Assembly: GCA_029959085.1 (NCBI GenBank)
Contig: JARWIR010000010.1
Span: forward strand, 35,828,731-35,892,730
Direction: 5' to 3'
Source of the DNA: Nemophila menziesii
Lineage: Eukaryota > Streptophyta > Magnoliopsida > Boraginales > Hydrophyllaceae
DNA: 64,000 nt
The translations under genes were made by a program, and so were the position numbers. The notes under the pieces were generated by a model. The model did no database searches and was not told where the DNA came from. It saw only the letters and a list, made by a program, of their open reading frames with translations. Below, one piece after another: positions 1 to 11,525 of the stretch (within the stretch, counting starts at the first letter, position 1; every line of letters starts with the position of its first letter).

Positions 1-2803
1 AAGCCCATTCCAAGTATAGCAACAAGTATTCCAATGATGTTCCTCGATGTAAAAGGGTCGTGTAACAATGTATATCCAAAAGCAAGAACAAGACATGTTT
101 TTAAGTGTCCCAAAACTTGATATGTAACTGGTGATGTTTTACCAATAACCAAGAATGTGCTGAAATTTACTGATACAGCAATTAAACAAGATAGTAATAT
201 GAATGCCTGCAAAAGTATCCCATGAATTGTTAGTTAATCTCATATTGCGGAAGATTTGAAAGCAAAGAAGAATATATGATTTGGTGATCCAAGTGAAGGT
301 TAAAAATTGTGAGATCATAAGATATTTGTGAACAATATTAGAGGATAAATTATTATTTTCCACAACTTAGGGGGTATGTTCCCATGACTAACATCTAACT
401 CTGGTGCAGTATATTACTCAATGCGAATTAAAAACTACAAATTAAAAAAGTAGATAAAGGGCTAAATGTTTCTTCAATTGTGACTAATGTTTTTTTCCTC
501 TAGATTTTTCCTCAAATATATTATTTCACACATTGTACCGAGGGCCAAAGCTCCCCCAAGATTCACTCCTAGCTGTAACAAATATACTTACCAACACAAT
601 AGGAGAATATTTGTAGGCGAAAACATTCTGTTTGGTGAGGTATTTATCTACAAATGGACCTGATAGAAATAAAACAGCCGCTTGAAAAGGTGCTGATTGA
701 TACAGCAATTGAGTTGAAGAAACATTTAGTCTCTTTTGTATTGTATTTGTGAGCTGAATTAGAGTATCACTATCAAGGATGAACAATAATTCAGTATTTG
801 TAAAAGTTGTAACTAATAGTAAAAGGTTATTTGTTTCGCTTTAAAAAAAATCCATCATTAGTTTGTTAAACAAAAGTTTGAAAAACAACCTATGTTTTAA
901 AGAATCTAACATATACCCCTTGTTGAAACAAAATGATTGAAGCTTTTTTTAACCTAGAAAAAAACTTGTCAAGAAAAATGAGGAAATAAAGGATACAATT
1001 TGACCAACACATGTTGTTATGATGGCAAGGATAGAGAGAACTGTCCCAACAAAGTTGAGTTGAAGATCAGTTATGGAGGCAATGCCAACTCCAAGAAGTA
1101 GAACTAGTAGGGAAAGCTTTATATTCTGGCTGCAAAATCGATATATTATGAAGTATAATATCTACATAATTGGAACAAAGAACTAATCAATGTATTACCT
1201 AAATTGTTTCTTCAAGAATAGAGTTTCTAGTAAGACTGTGAAAGGTATAATTGCAAGTTTGGTCATCTGAAAAATGTAAACCACAATCATTAGGCTTGAG
1301 CTTAATGCTTAGTTAAGCTAAGGAGTAAGTTTGACTTTAAGATATTTTCAAAAACTTAAATGAGTTTATGCAAAAAGGGCCAGGAGTTACAAAAAATCCA
1401 AACTTACCTTAATACTCTTTAACTAACACATGGTTTTTACCCCTGGCTAAGGAGCGGTGGAAAATAAACCGTTACATGTTAAAAATGATACGTGTAATGA
1501 TATATACATTCAACATAATGATTTGGTTTGATTGATAATAAATTATTAATTTATTAATATTAATTTTGATTAAAATAATACAAATAAATAGATTACTGGT
1601 TTATTATCACTCAAATTACAACATTGCCACCTATAGTATAAAATTTAGATGGTATATATAGTTAGAGTAATGATATTTGTCACCCTTTTTGTATCCCCCT
1701 TTTATCACCTCCTATGTGTATGCCTACATGTACCAATGAATGGGTTTCTCTATCCTATTTAATTTTTCTCTATCTTCTATTCAAAGAAATCAAAACATAT
1801 ATATAGAAGGGTGATAAAAGGGTGACATGAAAAGGGGTGACATATATCATTACTCATATAGTTATTTATTTAAAATAATAATATATATCATTTAATTTCA
1901 TGTTACTTAATATATAAGTATCTATTACATGACTTGATTTAAATAGTAATAAATTATTAATTTAGTTATTTTTTCAGTTTTGATTGACAGAATTATTTTC
2001 ATTTAAATTTAGATACGAAATAAAATCAAAACAAAAAGGGATCATTTTTAAATAATTTTTGAATAATTGGTATTTTTTAATTTGAGACCTATATTTGTAA
2101 ATCTCTTAAATAATTCCTAAACGTACCATTTTATCTTCGCGTTAGTCATTATAAAATTCGTCCAAATATAGTATCATAGACTAATAACGATAACAATAAC
2201 GTATTGTTGTTAACCCAAGAACCATTTTAGGAACTTTTAAAGTTCAAATTCCAAAAAAGAGATGACTATAGTTCTGGAACCATGCATTTAGCCTTTAAGG
2301 AATTTTCCTAACAAAATATTAGACAAAAGTAATGAAGGTAAGAAGATGATTAACCTGATAAAAGCCAATGGAGTTGAATCCCAAACTAAGATTGAGAAAC
2401 CCTATTGAAATACCATTCAGGATGCCAAAAAGCATAATTGTCTTCGTGTCAACTGTTTTACTATCGAAAAAATTCAATCGCATCGCCACGTAAAGAGTGC
2501 AGTATGTTACTATCAAATGCCAACTAGTTAATGTTGTTGCTGTAATACAGAGTAAAATCTAAACTCAGAAAATCGGTCAATTAATCTTTATAATATACAT
2601 TGTTACACCTTTTAATGCGTAACATACAAATTTAAGATAGATGGTTACTCTATAATATAGAAAAAAAATATGGTGTATGTACCAAATGGGAAACCAAGAT
2701 TGCTCATTAAAGCTTTATTGCATATGACAATGGAGACTGATGATGCTACCGAAAGAAATAATGCACCAACAACTCCCAATTGGAAGCTAGATTTTTCTCC
2801 CAT
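1..2803 (-). CDS. UXT: UDP-xylose transporter-like nucleotide-sugar transporter (NST-KT family), 3' end outside window
   Basis: Six exons read on the minus strand: 2803-2683 (ATG), 2539-2355, 1266-1199, 1129-997, 753-592 and 206-1 (continues beyond the left edge). Every internal junction is GT-AG and the phases fit, giving 291 uninterrupted residues. The protein starts MGEKSSFQLGVVGALFLSV and carries the family signatures SSVSIVICNKALMS, LNGISIGFLNLSLGFNS, SSTQLLYQS and, in exon 6, VIGKTSPVTYQVLGHLKT, the K/T motif that names the NST-KT clade. Known UXT/URGT proteins are about 340-350 aa Golgi or ER membrane proteins with ten helices that exchange nucleotide sugars for UMP to feed cell-wall polysaccharide synthesis, so about 50 residues are missing here. 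UDP-xylose rather than UDP-rhamnose/galactose is inferred from overall resemblance. Nothing in the visible exons suggests a pseudogene. Confidence 0.88.
1656..1864. mobile_element. Mutator-like MITE in intron 2 of the UXT-like gene
   Basis: Element 1665-1855 (191 bp) starts GAGTAATGATATTTGTCACC and ends with its imperfect inverse (GGTGACATATATCATTACTC). It is flanked by identical 9-bp direct repeats ATATAGTTA (1656-1664 and 1856-1864), the TSD length of Mutator-superfamily elements. It carries no coding sequence. It lies in the intron between exons 2539-2355 and 1266-1199, clear of the splice sites. A related left end occurs at about 35399. Confidence 0.85.
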
Positions 2804-2949
2804 GATTTTTTCTCTATAACAATGTATAGTGGCTTATATATAAACCTTTTTTGTATCTATAATAGTTTGAACTTTTAGATGATGTGTTTTGATTTATATT
2901 CACGATGATAATTCGAGAGAAAGTAATGTTGAAATTAGCTGGTGCCTTC

Positions 2950-3078
2950 TACATTTTCAAGAGTTAAGGATGACACAATATATACAATAATCATATGGAG
3001 AGAGATAGAGAGAGTTGGTGCTAATTAACATAGACGGTTTCATGATGAGATGATATCTGTGAGTTAATTGCACTATAT
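2950..3078. other. Upstream region of the UXT-like gene
   Basis: AT-rich sequence with a short GA-rich tract (about 2998-3014). No ORF or repeat end is evident. The transcription start cannot be fixed: the TATA-like stretch at 2834-2845 is only about 31 bp from the ATG, which would leave almost no leader. Confidence 0.3.
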
Positions 3079-3345
3079 CACTGCAAGAAATAATAGACAA
3101 AGCTATTATGGCAACAACTAAAATGACTTCTAATTATATTTTTAAAAACCAAAATAGCCTCTAATTATATTTTTAACGGCAATATTTACTGCTAAAGATA
3201 AAGTTAATAGAGGCAAAAACAAATAATTTGCTATTAAAGATATCTTTAACGACGAACTTATAAAGGCAACAAATAACGACTGTTAGCGGTAAAATTAAAA
3301 TTTTTAGTATTAAATATTTTGCCGCTAAAGACACAATATCTTATA
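3079..3345. mobile_element. Decayed CACTA-type terminal region
   Basis: Begins CACTGCAAGAAA, close to the usual plant CACTA terminus, and is followed by several short degenerate motifs of the GGCAA/CGCTAAAGA type in both orientations, as in CACTA subterminal repeat arrays. No opposite end or TSD was found, so this is a fragment. Confidence 0.45.
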
Positions 3346-3460
3346 ATGTAATGTCCCTACATTATACAAAATTCGTGCTATATGTCTCTATATTATGTAA
3401 AATATGCAATGGCTCCTATTATTATGCACAAAATGCACTATGAGACTTAATATGGTTTTT
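3346..3460. repeat. Degenerate copies of the 'GCACTATAGGTCCCTATATTATGCAA' type repeat
   Basis: Several diverged copies of the short repeat that is abundant in the DUF707 introns (for example CTATATGTCTCTATATTATG), one after another. This shows the repeat is dispersed and not unique to that gene. Confidence 0.5.
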
Positions 3461-3500
3461 TTCATTATATTCTATATTACTTAAAATAATATGTATTAAC

Positions 3501-3615
3501 CAGATGGGATTAACTCACTGGCCAGGGCCTTGGTCTACCAATTTAGTGGTGCAGGTTCGAACCGAGTCAATGACTCCGAGTCCAAAGTGGCTCTCCTATG
3601 TAACCAAAAAAAAAA
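3501..3615 (+). mobile_element. tRNA-derived SINE, copy 1
   Basis: About 100 bp ending in an A-rich tail. It contains a perfect RNA polymerase III B box, GGTTCGAACC (3553-3562), about 30 bp after an A-box-like TGGCCAGGGCC. A second copy on the minus strand at 35191-35302 aligns over the whole length (shared GGGATTA, ACTGGCCAGGGC, TTCGAA, GAGTCAATGACT, CTCTCCTATG) and also ends in an A-run on its own strand. Two copies with B box and tail support a SINE family. Confidence 0.65.
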
Positions 3616-3881
3616 TGTATTCTTTAAATAGAAAATTTGAAATATTTATACAAATAAAATAAGAGAATCATTTTTAAATATTTTTCAAAATCACTTAAAG
3701 TATTTTTAAATTTTTAAAAATAATGAGCCAATTGTTGATTGATGCCTATTAAAAAACTTATTTAGAAAAATGTACCTAGAATAAGATACTTTATTGAAAA
3801 CAGCCCCATCCCAAATTACCCATATAATTAACAATTAAAAAAAAGAAAAAGAAATTAAAAAACAAAACAAAAACTAAATAA

Positions 3882-6752
3882 CACGCGCGCGTCCGTGAAT
3901 TTTTTTAAAATCGTCATAACTAATTCTAAAAAGATCAAAAAAATCAAAAAAAAATTATATTTGGATAAATCAAATTAATATTTATGTCTATGATTTTTTT
4001 TCGGAATTTTTTGAGTTTTTTGAATTTTTTGATTGTTTTGAATTTTTTTTTTTTCGCAGACACGAAATTTCATGTTTTAAACATGTAATTTCATGTTTCA
4101 AACATGGAATTTCATGTTTATTTCACGGTTTAAACACATGGAATTTCATGTTTAAAACATGAAAATCTGTGTCTGCGAAAAAAAAATCAAAAAAATTCAT
4201 AGACGTAAATATTAATTTGCTTTATTCAAAAATACAATTTTTTTAATTTTCTGATTTTTTTTTGAATTAGTTACACTACTAAAAATCTTATTATAGACGG
4301 CATATAATTGGTGGCAGTCATTAGAAACTACCGTTTTTCTTATACACTATAAAATAATAGACGGCAGTTAATTTCAACACCCGTCTATATCAAAAAAATA
4401 GGTGGGAAAAACTTCCACCATAATTTTAATTATAAAAAATTAAAATAAAATACAAATAATATAATAAAAAAATAATGTTGACCGATTAAAATTATAAATA
4501 ATCATTTTTAAATTTATCATAAATAAAATTTAGTTAAAAAATAAAAGATAAACATAAAACTAAAATTCATACTCATCTCGTCCAAAAAAAAACAAACAAT
4601 TCTATTAGCACCGATCTACTCCTACTCCCTTACAGGCGCGGTCTCCTACTATAGCATCACGGCCATCACCGCTAAGCCCAAAAAATAAAAAAGGAACCTC
4701 GCCGCCATCACGCTGGTCACTGCACAATTCGTCACGGGCTATCAATGGTATCTCTAAAACCTAATTTCTATATATAAAATCATTTCATGTTATTGAAACC
4801 TTCTAATCATAAAAAATTTGATTTGTATTTTTTCAATTGATCTTAGTTTCATACGATTACCTTCACTATTCTATTTTTCAGATTTTTTTTTTACAATTTT
4901 AATTTTTCTTATGATTTTTTTTTTAATATTTTGATGTATATTCATCCCAGATCTGTTCATATGGTTATTTGGTTTGTGAAATTTTTGAAATTGGACAATT
5001 ATTTTCTACCATAACCAGAAATGGTGCCGAATGTTTTAATTATAATTCATTTGGTCGATTAGAGCGCTTAGAGGGGTAATAGGAATAAAATAATATATAA
5101 TTTATTATCTTAATAGTTTGTTTGAACTCTTAGTTCTAGTATTTGAATCCTTAGTATGAAGCTTGTGGAACTATTAATTACTTTGCCTCAAGTAATATTC
5201 CTTCCAAGGTTTGTAATCCCCTGATGAATTATCAAAACTATTGATTCTCATATTTGTATGTTACGAGTTAATTAATGGATGCATTCCTTATTTATACAGG
5301 TACTGGTTTGGTTTGTACTCACTTGATGGAGATGTTTGACAATGATTATTTGTTAAAGGTACAAAGTTTTATACTCTCTGGCCTATCTTTCAAATCAATA
5401 AAAGCTAAATATTTTTTTACTTTTAATGTTGATCAGTTCGAAAAAATTAAGTATTACATCTTGAGCGTGTTAAGACCGGAGATAATAAATGTCAAGAACA
5501 TGCTGACGATATTGTGTTTCCGTATAGGTATTGAAAGTTTATTTTCTCCAAAAATTATTCTAATAAATTCAGGGTCAAGAAAACCTATATGGTTTTAAAA
5601 AGCACAAATACCCCCTGTGTTTTTTCAACTCCAAATATAAACTTTTGTTGTTTTCAAGTTAGTTCCAAGACATGCACTACTAAGCTACGGTGAGTATAAA
5701 TATATATAACCGGTTCATTGATCTAATCTCGTAACTAACTTCTCGTAAAAAGTCGTTAACTTTTGTTTAATTGCAGGGCTACATTGTGCATTTCTTGCTG
5801 GTAAGTCCGTATATTTTTACAATAAAGGACTAGTAAGCCCCTCATACTATTGGTACAATGCATAGGAGTTTTCGTGGAAGTTATAGAAATTTTATACTAA
5901 GTAATTCCATCCTTAGTATGAAGCAATTTCCTTAGAAAGGTAACAAATAAAATGCCTTGAATATAAATAGATACCTTCCCATAAATGAATATAGAAGAGC
6001 AGTTTTTCTAGAACTTTTATATCCAAAGACAAAACATTGATAAACAGTTTGTTCAGTTTGCTGTTCTTTGTGGTCAATTGATATTTTTCTAGTGACACGT
6101 AGTGCAGATGTATATCAAGATAGCTAAACTTTGGTGCGGATCCATTTCATCTTGATGATTTACTGCAAAGCAAGAACTTACATGACAGGGCCCGGATAAA
6201 CAACTCCAAGCAAGCAAACTCAATTCAAATTCCAGTAGATAAAGAGTTATTTTGCAAGTAAAGGATATAAACAATGTTACAAACCTCTGATTATTATGTA
6301 AAATTTTGAGTTAATTTGTTTATATTATTATTCAACTTATTCTTAATAATATAAACTTTGAGTAATAATTTTTATTTTTGATTTGTGATAATTTCTGAAT
6401 TTATAATGTATAATTTTTTTTTATTTTAATGTGTGTCATAGGCGGCTGTTCTCAAAATAGCAGTTTATTAGGTTAATTATTGTTTATTTCTCTTTAATTT
6501 TTTTTTGTAATAGGCGGCATTGCAAAAGCCCCACCAATAATAATAATTAATACACGGCAGAATTTCCTAAACTGCCGTGTATTAATAGGCGACACCTGCA
6601 TAGGCGGCTGAAATTACGGCAGAAACGAAACCCCCGCCTATGTATAAACGGCAGTATAAAACCTCTGCCAATGATTAATAAAATTGCCGCCAATAGCTTT
6701 ATTTTTAGTAGTGTTATGACGATTTTAAAAAAAATTCACGGACGCGCGCGTG
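3882..6752. mobile_element. GC-capped long palindromic MITE, split by a CACTA element
   Basis: Inverted termini CACGCGCGCGTCCGTGAA (from 3882) and its complement (to 6752) continue as an inverted repeat through the TTTTAAAATCGTCATAAC segment. The left arm 3882-4060 pairs with 4180-4273 plus 6714-6752. The centre, 4060-4180, is a cluster of CATGAAATTTCATG-like palindromes. Without the CACTA insertion the element is about 428 bp. No convincing TSD was seen. No coding capacity. Confidence 0.65.
4274..6713. mobile_element. Non-autonomous CACTA (En/Spm-like) transposon
   Basis: Starts CACTACTAAAAAT and ends with its complement ATTTTTAGTAGTG. It is flanked by a 3-bp TSD, TTA (4271-4273, 6714-6716). 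Both subterminal regions hold many short repeats in both orientations built on GGCGG, ACGGCAG and TAGACGGC (4296-4400 and 6438-6695), typical of transposase-binding arrays. No TNPD/TNPA-like ORF is present. The interior has exon-like scraps (about 4600-4750 GC-richer; 5279-5360; 5777-5800 flanked by CAG and GTAAGT) that may be captured host DNA, but I could not identify them. Confidence 0.8.
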
Positions 6753-6771
6753 CGATGGAATTAGTAATAGT

Positions 6772-6895
6772 AGGTGGTGGTAGTGGTGGTTGTTGTGGTG
6801 GTGGAGGTGGTGATGGTTGTGGTGGATGTAGTAGTGGTTACATACATGGTGGTTGTGGTGGTGGTTGTGGTGGTGGTGGTGGTGGTGGTGGTGGA
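6772..6895 (+). repeat. GGT/GGTGGT low-complexity tract
   Basis: About 120 bp of imperfect (GGT)n with TGT interruptions directly beside the palindromic MITE. It is open in one frame as a Gly/Cys-rich string, but there is no conserved context to call it a gene. Confidence 0.8.
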
Positions 6896-7048
6896 GAAAG
6901 AAGTACCCTATTATTTGTTTAATATTTAAAAATTAATATTGTATTAAAAATAAAATAATATATTTAATAATAAGGGTAGTAAAGGTATGGAAAATATAAA
7001 GGGGATGTTATTAGACATTTTTTTATAAAATAAACTAGTGAAGGCATA

Positions 7049-7258
7049 AAAAAACAAGAGTAATGCTGGGTATCACCCAAAAAGCCATCACCTAAACATC
7101 ACCCATGATGTGGCGGTTAGGTGGACCAATAATAGAAGAGAGAGAAAAAAATAAACCTGGAAAGAGAAAATTCATTATTGGTCCACCTAACCGCCACATC
7201 ATGGGTGATGTTTAGGTGATAGCTTTTTGGGTGATACCCAGCATTACTCAAAAAACAA
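7049..7258. mobile_element. Mutator-like hairpin MITE
   Basis: Element 7058-7249 (192 bp) starts GAGTAATGCTGGGTATCACC and ends with the complement. The two arms (7058-7137 and 7170-7249) are nearly perfectly complementary around a purine-rich loop. It is flanked by a perfect 9-bp TSD, AAAAAACAA (7049-7057, 7250-7258). It shares the GAGTAATG terminus with the UXT-intron MITE but differs inside. Confidence 0.88.
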
Positions 7259-7259
7259 T

Positions 7260-8160
7260 TAGATAGTTTAATGAAAATGTTATCAACAATAACCTCAAAA
7301 ATAATTTAGACCCATACAACAATTTCAAGAGAATTCTTACATAATTGTCTTTTAAAAAATTACTTGAAATGATTGTAGGTCTTAAAATATTCTTTTAATA
7401 TTTTTAATAAATATTTTGATTATTATTAGAAAGCATTTTAATTCTAAAATAACACACTATAAATAAAAACTTTATAAAAATTTGGAGCAGAAAAGGTAAT
7501 AATTTAACTTTTTTTATAGTATAAAAATCTTTTATAAAGCCGTGAGGTTTAGGCTTTTGGCTCAGTCACTGCAACTCTGCAAGTATAATTAATCAAATAT
7601 TAGAGTGGTTCAATTATTTTTAAATAAAAACGAATTTAATGGTATAGTATGTGTTTTTTCTTATGATTAATTCACTTTTGTGGTTCAGTTATTTAATTAA
7701 AAATCAAGAATTTCATAATTCGATGTTATGTTTAGAGTATATTTGTTTGAAAATGTTATGGGTGGAGTACTTGTTTGACATTTTTATGTGACTCAAGTAA
7801 ATTTCATGTAAAATTTTAGATCACCTATTTCTTTAATAGCCGGACGAACTTGGAACCTTTATCTTGAGAGGATTTTACTGGTTTGACAAAAATAAAAGGA
7901 GAGATTGGAAAATTTGGTGGGTATATAACTCTTTATTGGGCAAGTCTTAAACAACAAGTGAGGGGGAAGGGGGGTAGTGTACCTTTGTCATCGTTATATC
8001 TAGAACAATCTTCCAATTTAAGCAAAACGTTGACAACCGCGGCCCACAATCCTTTTTCTGGTGAAATATAAAGAAACTTGAGTGCTAACCCAAAAACTCG
8101 TTCATACATCACTAACGTTGGTTAGCCGAAAGTGTTGCACCTAATTTCTTTTTGAATGAT
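7260..8160. other. Intergenic DNA, nothing identified
   Basis: AT-rich sequence. A 62-codon open frame at 7883-8071 has no recognisable motif or splice context, and I do not call it a gene. Confidence 0.4.
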
Positions 8161-8164
8161 ATGG

Positions 8165-8390
8165 TCAAATTACGCACACCATAACTAATCTTACAAGGAT
8201 ATATACATTTCTCTATGTATTCTCATGTAAATAAGAACTAGGTTACCTATGTTTAGGGACGGGTTCAAACCTTTACATTTCTCACTTTACACCTGTTAGA
8301 GAGAGGTTTTGAACCATGTACTTACCTTTAAGTGGTGAAAAAATAGTAAAGCTCTGATCAGTTGAGCTAATAATTTTTTTTTTAAGGTAA
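8165..8390 (+). repeat. Dispersed SINE-like repeat, family B, copy 1
   Basis: Shares the order of blocks with the copies at 11526-11642 and 63503-63690: a GACTAATC/T segment, 'CACATGTATATTC' type sequence, AAATMAGAACTAGGTTACC, then a TTCAAACC/TTCGAGCC block and TTACACCC. Its end has CTCTGATCAGTTGAGCTAAT, also seen at about 61574, which resembles a tRNA A-box region. Decayed. Confidence 0.5.
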
Positions 8391-8514
8391 GTGATCTAAG
8401 TCAATTTACACGTACCATTATTAATTCTACATAAATTATACACAATTCCTAAGCTTTGGGCAGTTAAAATAACCCAACTAAATTTGTATCTAAAGTATTA
8501 TTAAACTTAGGTCT

Positions 8515-8705
8515 TGAATAAATAAATAAATAAAACTTATTTTGTTGAAAGATAATATTTTAATGAATCAGATTTCACTGAATGTTTTAATGGAACAAAT
8601 CAATTAAAAGACATTTAGATTTGAATTGATGAAAAAAAATTATTGACTTAATATTTTATTGAATTAGATTAAGATTTCATTAAATGCAAAAAAAAAAGTC
8701 TTAAA
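8515..8705. repeat. Decayed hAT-like MITE related to the one at 30409
   Basis: Matches in order the internal blocks of the 30409-30642 element, such as TTAATGAATCAGATT, CATTTAGATTTGAATTG, GAATTAGATTAAGATTTCATTAA and a final TGCAAA. The ends are too degraded to define a TSD. Confidence 0.5.
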
Positions 8706-8794
8706 TGTTGAACCTGGTTTTAATTTAGGGTAAATATTTTGATGTAAAGCATAAGTATTTTGTAAGATAAATATTTCACGTAAATAAAGATCAA

Positions 8795-8895
8795 TAGTTG
8801 CTCTAGTGGTTAGACTATCTCACAGTGACCATTGATTTCGAGATTAAATTCTACCTAAGTCAAAGTTATTCTCTAATTTATCAAAAAAAACTAAA
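8795..8895 (+). repeat. Degenerate tRNA-like SINE
   Basis: Contains a CTCTAGTGGTTAGACT stretch resembling an A box, a weak B-box-like GATTTCGAGATTAAA about 35 bp on, and an A-rich end. No second copy is clear in the window, so this is tentative. Confidence 0.35.
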
Positions 8896-8969
8896 TCGTA
8901 ATTTACACAAAAAAAAATTACATACATTACTTTCTTTCTTTTAAATTATGCCTTGCACAATAAAATTTT

Positions 8970-8993
8970 ATATATATATATATATATATATAT
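8970..8993. repeat. (TA)n microsatellite
   Basis: Twelve uninterrupted TA units. Confidence 0.9.
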
Positions 8994-9484
8994 TGCTTTC
9001 TCTTAATTTCTTTCATGGTTATATATATTATTACTTTTTAACTTAGTATTTGATCAATATTGGGAACCCACTCCAATATTGTTTTAACTTACATGTTTAT
9101 CTTATAGAAGTATAGAAAAATCAATTAATTTTTTTGAATCGTTCGACCAAGACTACTGTTGAGCCCGTTTAGTCTCGAAAATGTCATTTTGTGCATGCTC
9201 AACAAAGGTTACAATCAAAATTTAAAAAATTATGGAACCCATACTTTCGGCCCCTTACGCTAATTCCTTTAGGAATGTAAGAAAGGCAATGCAGGACGTG
9301 TCTCTATCAACTAAGGTTCTAGATTTTTTACCATTAATCTCACCATACAAGGGATTTGTTGCTCGCAAGATTTTAACTTCAAACCTGCATATACCTCCAG
9401 CAAGGTACATACTTTAACCAATTGAGTTATACACTAGGGTCACAGTGCAATTACTAAGTGAGTTGGTGCTCTTACATAATGTGT

Positions 9485-9700
9485 TAGTGTTAAAGAAGAG
9501 TTTGGGGACATTGAATTGTGCATTGAGGTAGATTCCAACAACGTCAAGAAAATGGTAAATCAAAGTAGGTGTCGTCTACGAGAATCCATGTTGTTAATGT
9601 GTTAGAGACTGCGATTAGTATGATTATTAATGCACACCAGATGATTATGTATCATTTTCTATAACCTAACTATCGTCAGGGTGACAATTCTAATTACTAA
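9485..9700 (+). pseudogene. Ruined LINE RNase H-like fragment
   Basis: Frame fragments read ELCIEVDSNNVKKMVN followed by a stop a few residues after RLRESMLLM. This resembles the 'ESDSxxVVxxIN' segment of plant LINE-type RNase H (RVT_3) domains. Stops and frame changes follow. No tail or TSD was found. Confidence 0.35.
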
Positions 9701-10670
9701 TGGCAATCCTATACTTGACCAGAGTAACAACTGAATTCGAATGACAGATACATAGTTGGAGCATAAAATTTTAATAACCCAATTAAATTATGTAATCCCA
9801 AATTCAGTAAATGAAATGTATCATAACAGGGTTCATATTGAAAAGCGATTCTCAACCTAATAGTATTTAGTTCATATTGAAATCAATAAAATCAATGGAT
9901 AAAAGTGCAAGAATCATGTTTAGTACGAGAAAATAATACTATATCACCATAAGATTAATGGTGGAATGATGTAAAAATTGGTGTAGTAGGGTTCTAGCTT
10001 CTATTTCTCTCCTTCAAAAGTTTTCTCATCTCTCTATGATGAATAAAACTGATGGGGAATGACTTTGGACTATTTTCTAATGATAAAAACCGATATATAA
10101 AGGGCCAATTACTTTTATGGGGTATTGGTACCTTTTAAGTAACCACTCTACCCCAAAAACGTCTTTAAGGAAGAGTGAACGGGTTTAAGCAACAATAACT
10201 GAAACTTTAATAATTTCTTCATCTTAAATCTAAATTACGAAACGTCAAATCTCACATGCTCCTGACTCCAAGTACTGTCTAGACACCAAAGGGTTTCTCC
10301 AGAATAATCATCAATTGTATGAGGTGACTAACAAGTCAATTTCCAAATATAGCTGGCAACTGCTCTCGTTTTCTAAAAGTTTATTTTTTGGTCCTTTAAC
10401 GCCTTAACATGGGTTTGACCATCCTTTATTGACTTCTTATCCTTGTCTTGGGATCTAATATCACCCAAGTGCCTAAGAGATGCACACTGAACACATAAAT
10501 TACGCATAAATAGCTCCGAAAGTAACAATTCTTCCAAAAATAGTTATAAATAATGAGAAACTATGAAAGAAAGAATAATCCCTCAAATAAGCATAATATA
10601 AACCTCAAAAGATGTCTCGTGACTAGAATCATCTATCACAATAAAGGGTACATCATTTATCCTGCACATT
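9701..10670. other. Intergenic DNA, nothing identified
   Basis: No credible ORF, repeat end or RNA gene was recognised. Confidence 0.35.
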
Positions 10671-11165
10671 CATCTTTGAGTTATACTACGCCCAACAACA
10701 GCATCTCGTGCGCCTTCTTGACAACTATAAATACCCATCTCCACAACAGAATTGGTACATTAAGAGTACCCAATAAACTCTCATCCTATCTCTCTCTAGA
10801 AATGGACGTGGTTATTATACAGTCGGCTAAAGTCTCCATAGTCCCTCGGTTTAAGTAAGCACAGTAGAAATAATGATACTATTTAGCATCTGAGTTTTAT
10901 CGGGAGTGTATCTCCCTGTGGCCCTATTCTAGTATCTGGTCTCAGGAAGGCTCGGAGAAGCAAATAGGTGCTTGGGTAAATCCTCAGACCAGTCCTTGAT
11001 CAGGTCCTCAAAAGAATGAAGATAAAACTCATTGATACTTATTGAGAGTAAGGTATGCGATTGTTAGCACCTCCCACCGTTTCATTACCTACTCCGATCT
11101 CTGCTCCTCTTGTACCTATACATCCGTAAATCTGTTGTTGTATTTTTTACCTTGGACAATGACCT
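10671..11165 (+). repeat. Probable decayed LTR (U3/R-like) sequence
   Basis: Contains ACTATAAATACCC (about 10726) followed by a leader-like CTCTCATCC/TCTCTCTCTAG segment, then two CGG/GGGAG blocks resembling Ty3-type LTRs ('GGTTTAAGTAAG', 'CATCTGAGTTTTATCGGGAG'). Neither LTR end nor internal genes are visible. The open frame at 10553-10858 crosses this promoter-like sequence and is not treated as coding. Confidence 0.35.
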
Positions 11166-11525
11166 CGGGCCGAGTGTGATGATAGCATGATTTTTTATAC
11201 TCTATCTTCAAATAATAATATCTACGATTGTATAACTAAAAAAAAAGTTCTCTTCAATTCATAACAACCAATAATCAAATTCTCAAAATTATCTTTCGTC
11301 AACAATTTTTTCAAAAAAATTATTCCACAATTTATTAGACATTTTCAATCTCACTTCTCTTATATGTTAAAAATAAAAATAAGAATTATTATTATTTATT
11401 TAGTATTTTGGTAGAAATGCATTATTTAAATTTAAATAATATTATTCATTTTATTTTTATAATATAAATCAAAATTATCACTGATTTAACACTAATTATA
11501 TACGCTGATGTTAATACTTTTTTTT

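Noticed and set aside
2834..2845. TATA box for the UXT-like gene
   Set aside because: Only about 31 bp from the ATG, leaving no room for a leader.
6671..6922. 83-codon Gly/Cys-rich open frame
   Set aside because: It is the (GGT)n tract read in one frame and begins inside the CACTA end. No conserved context.
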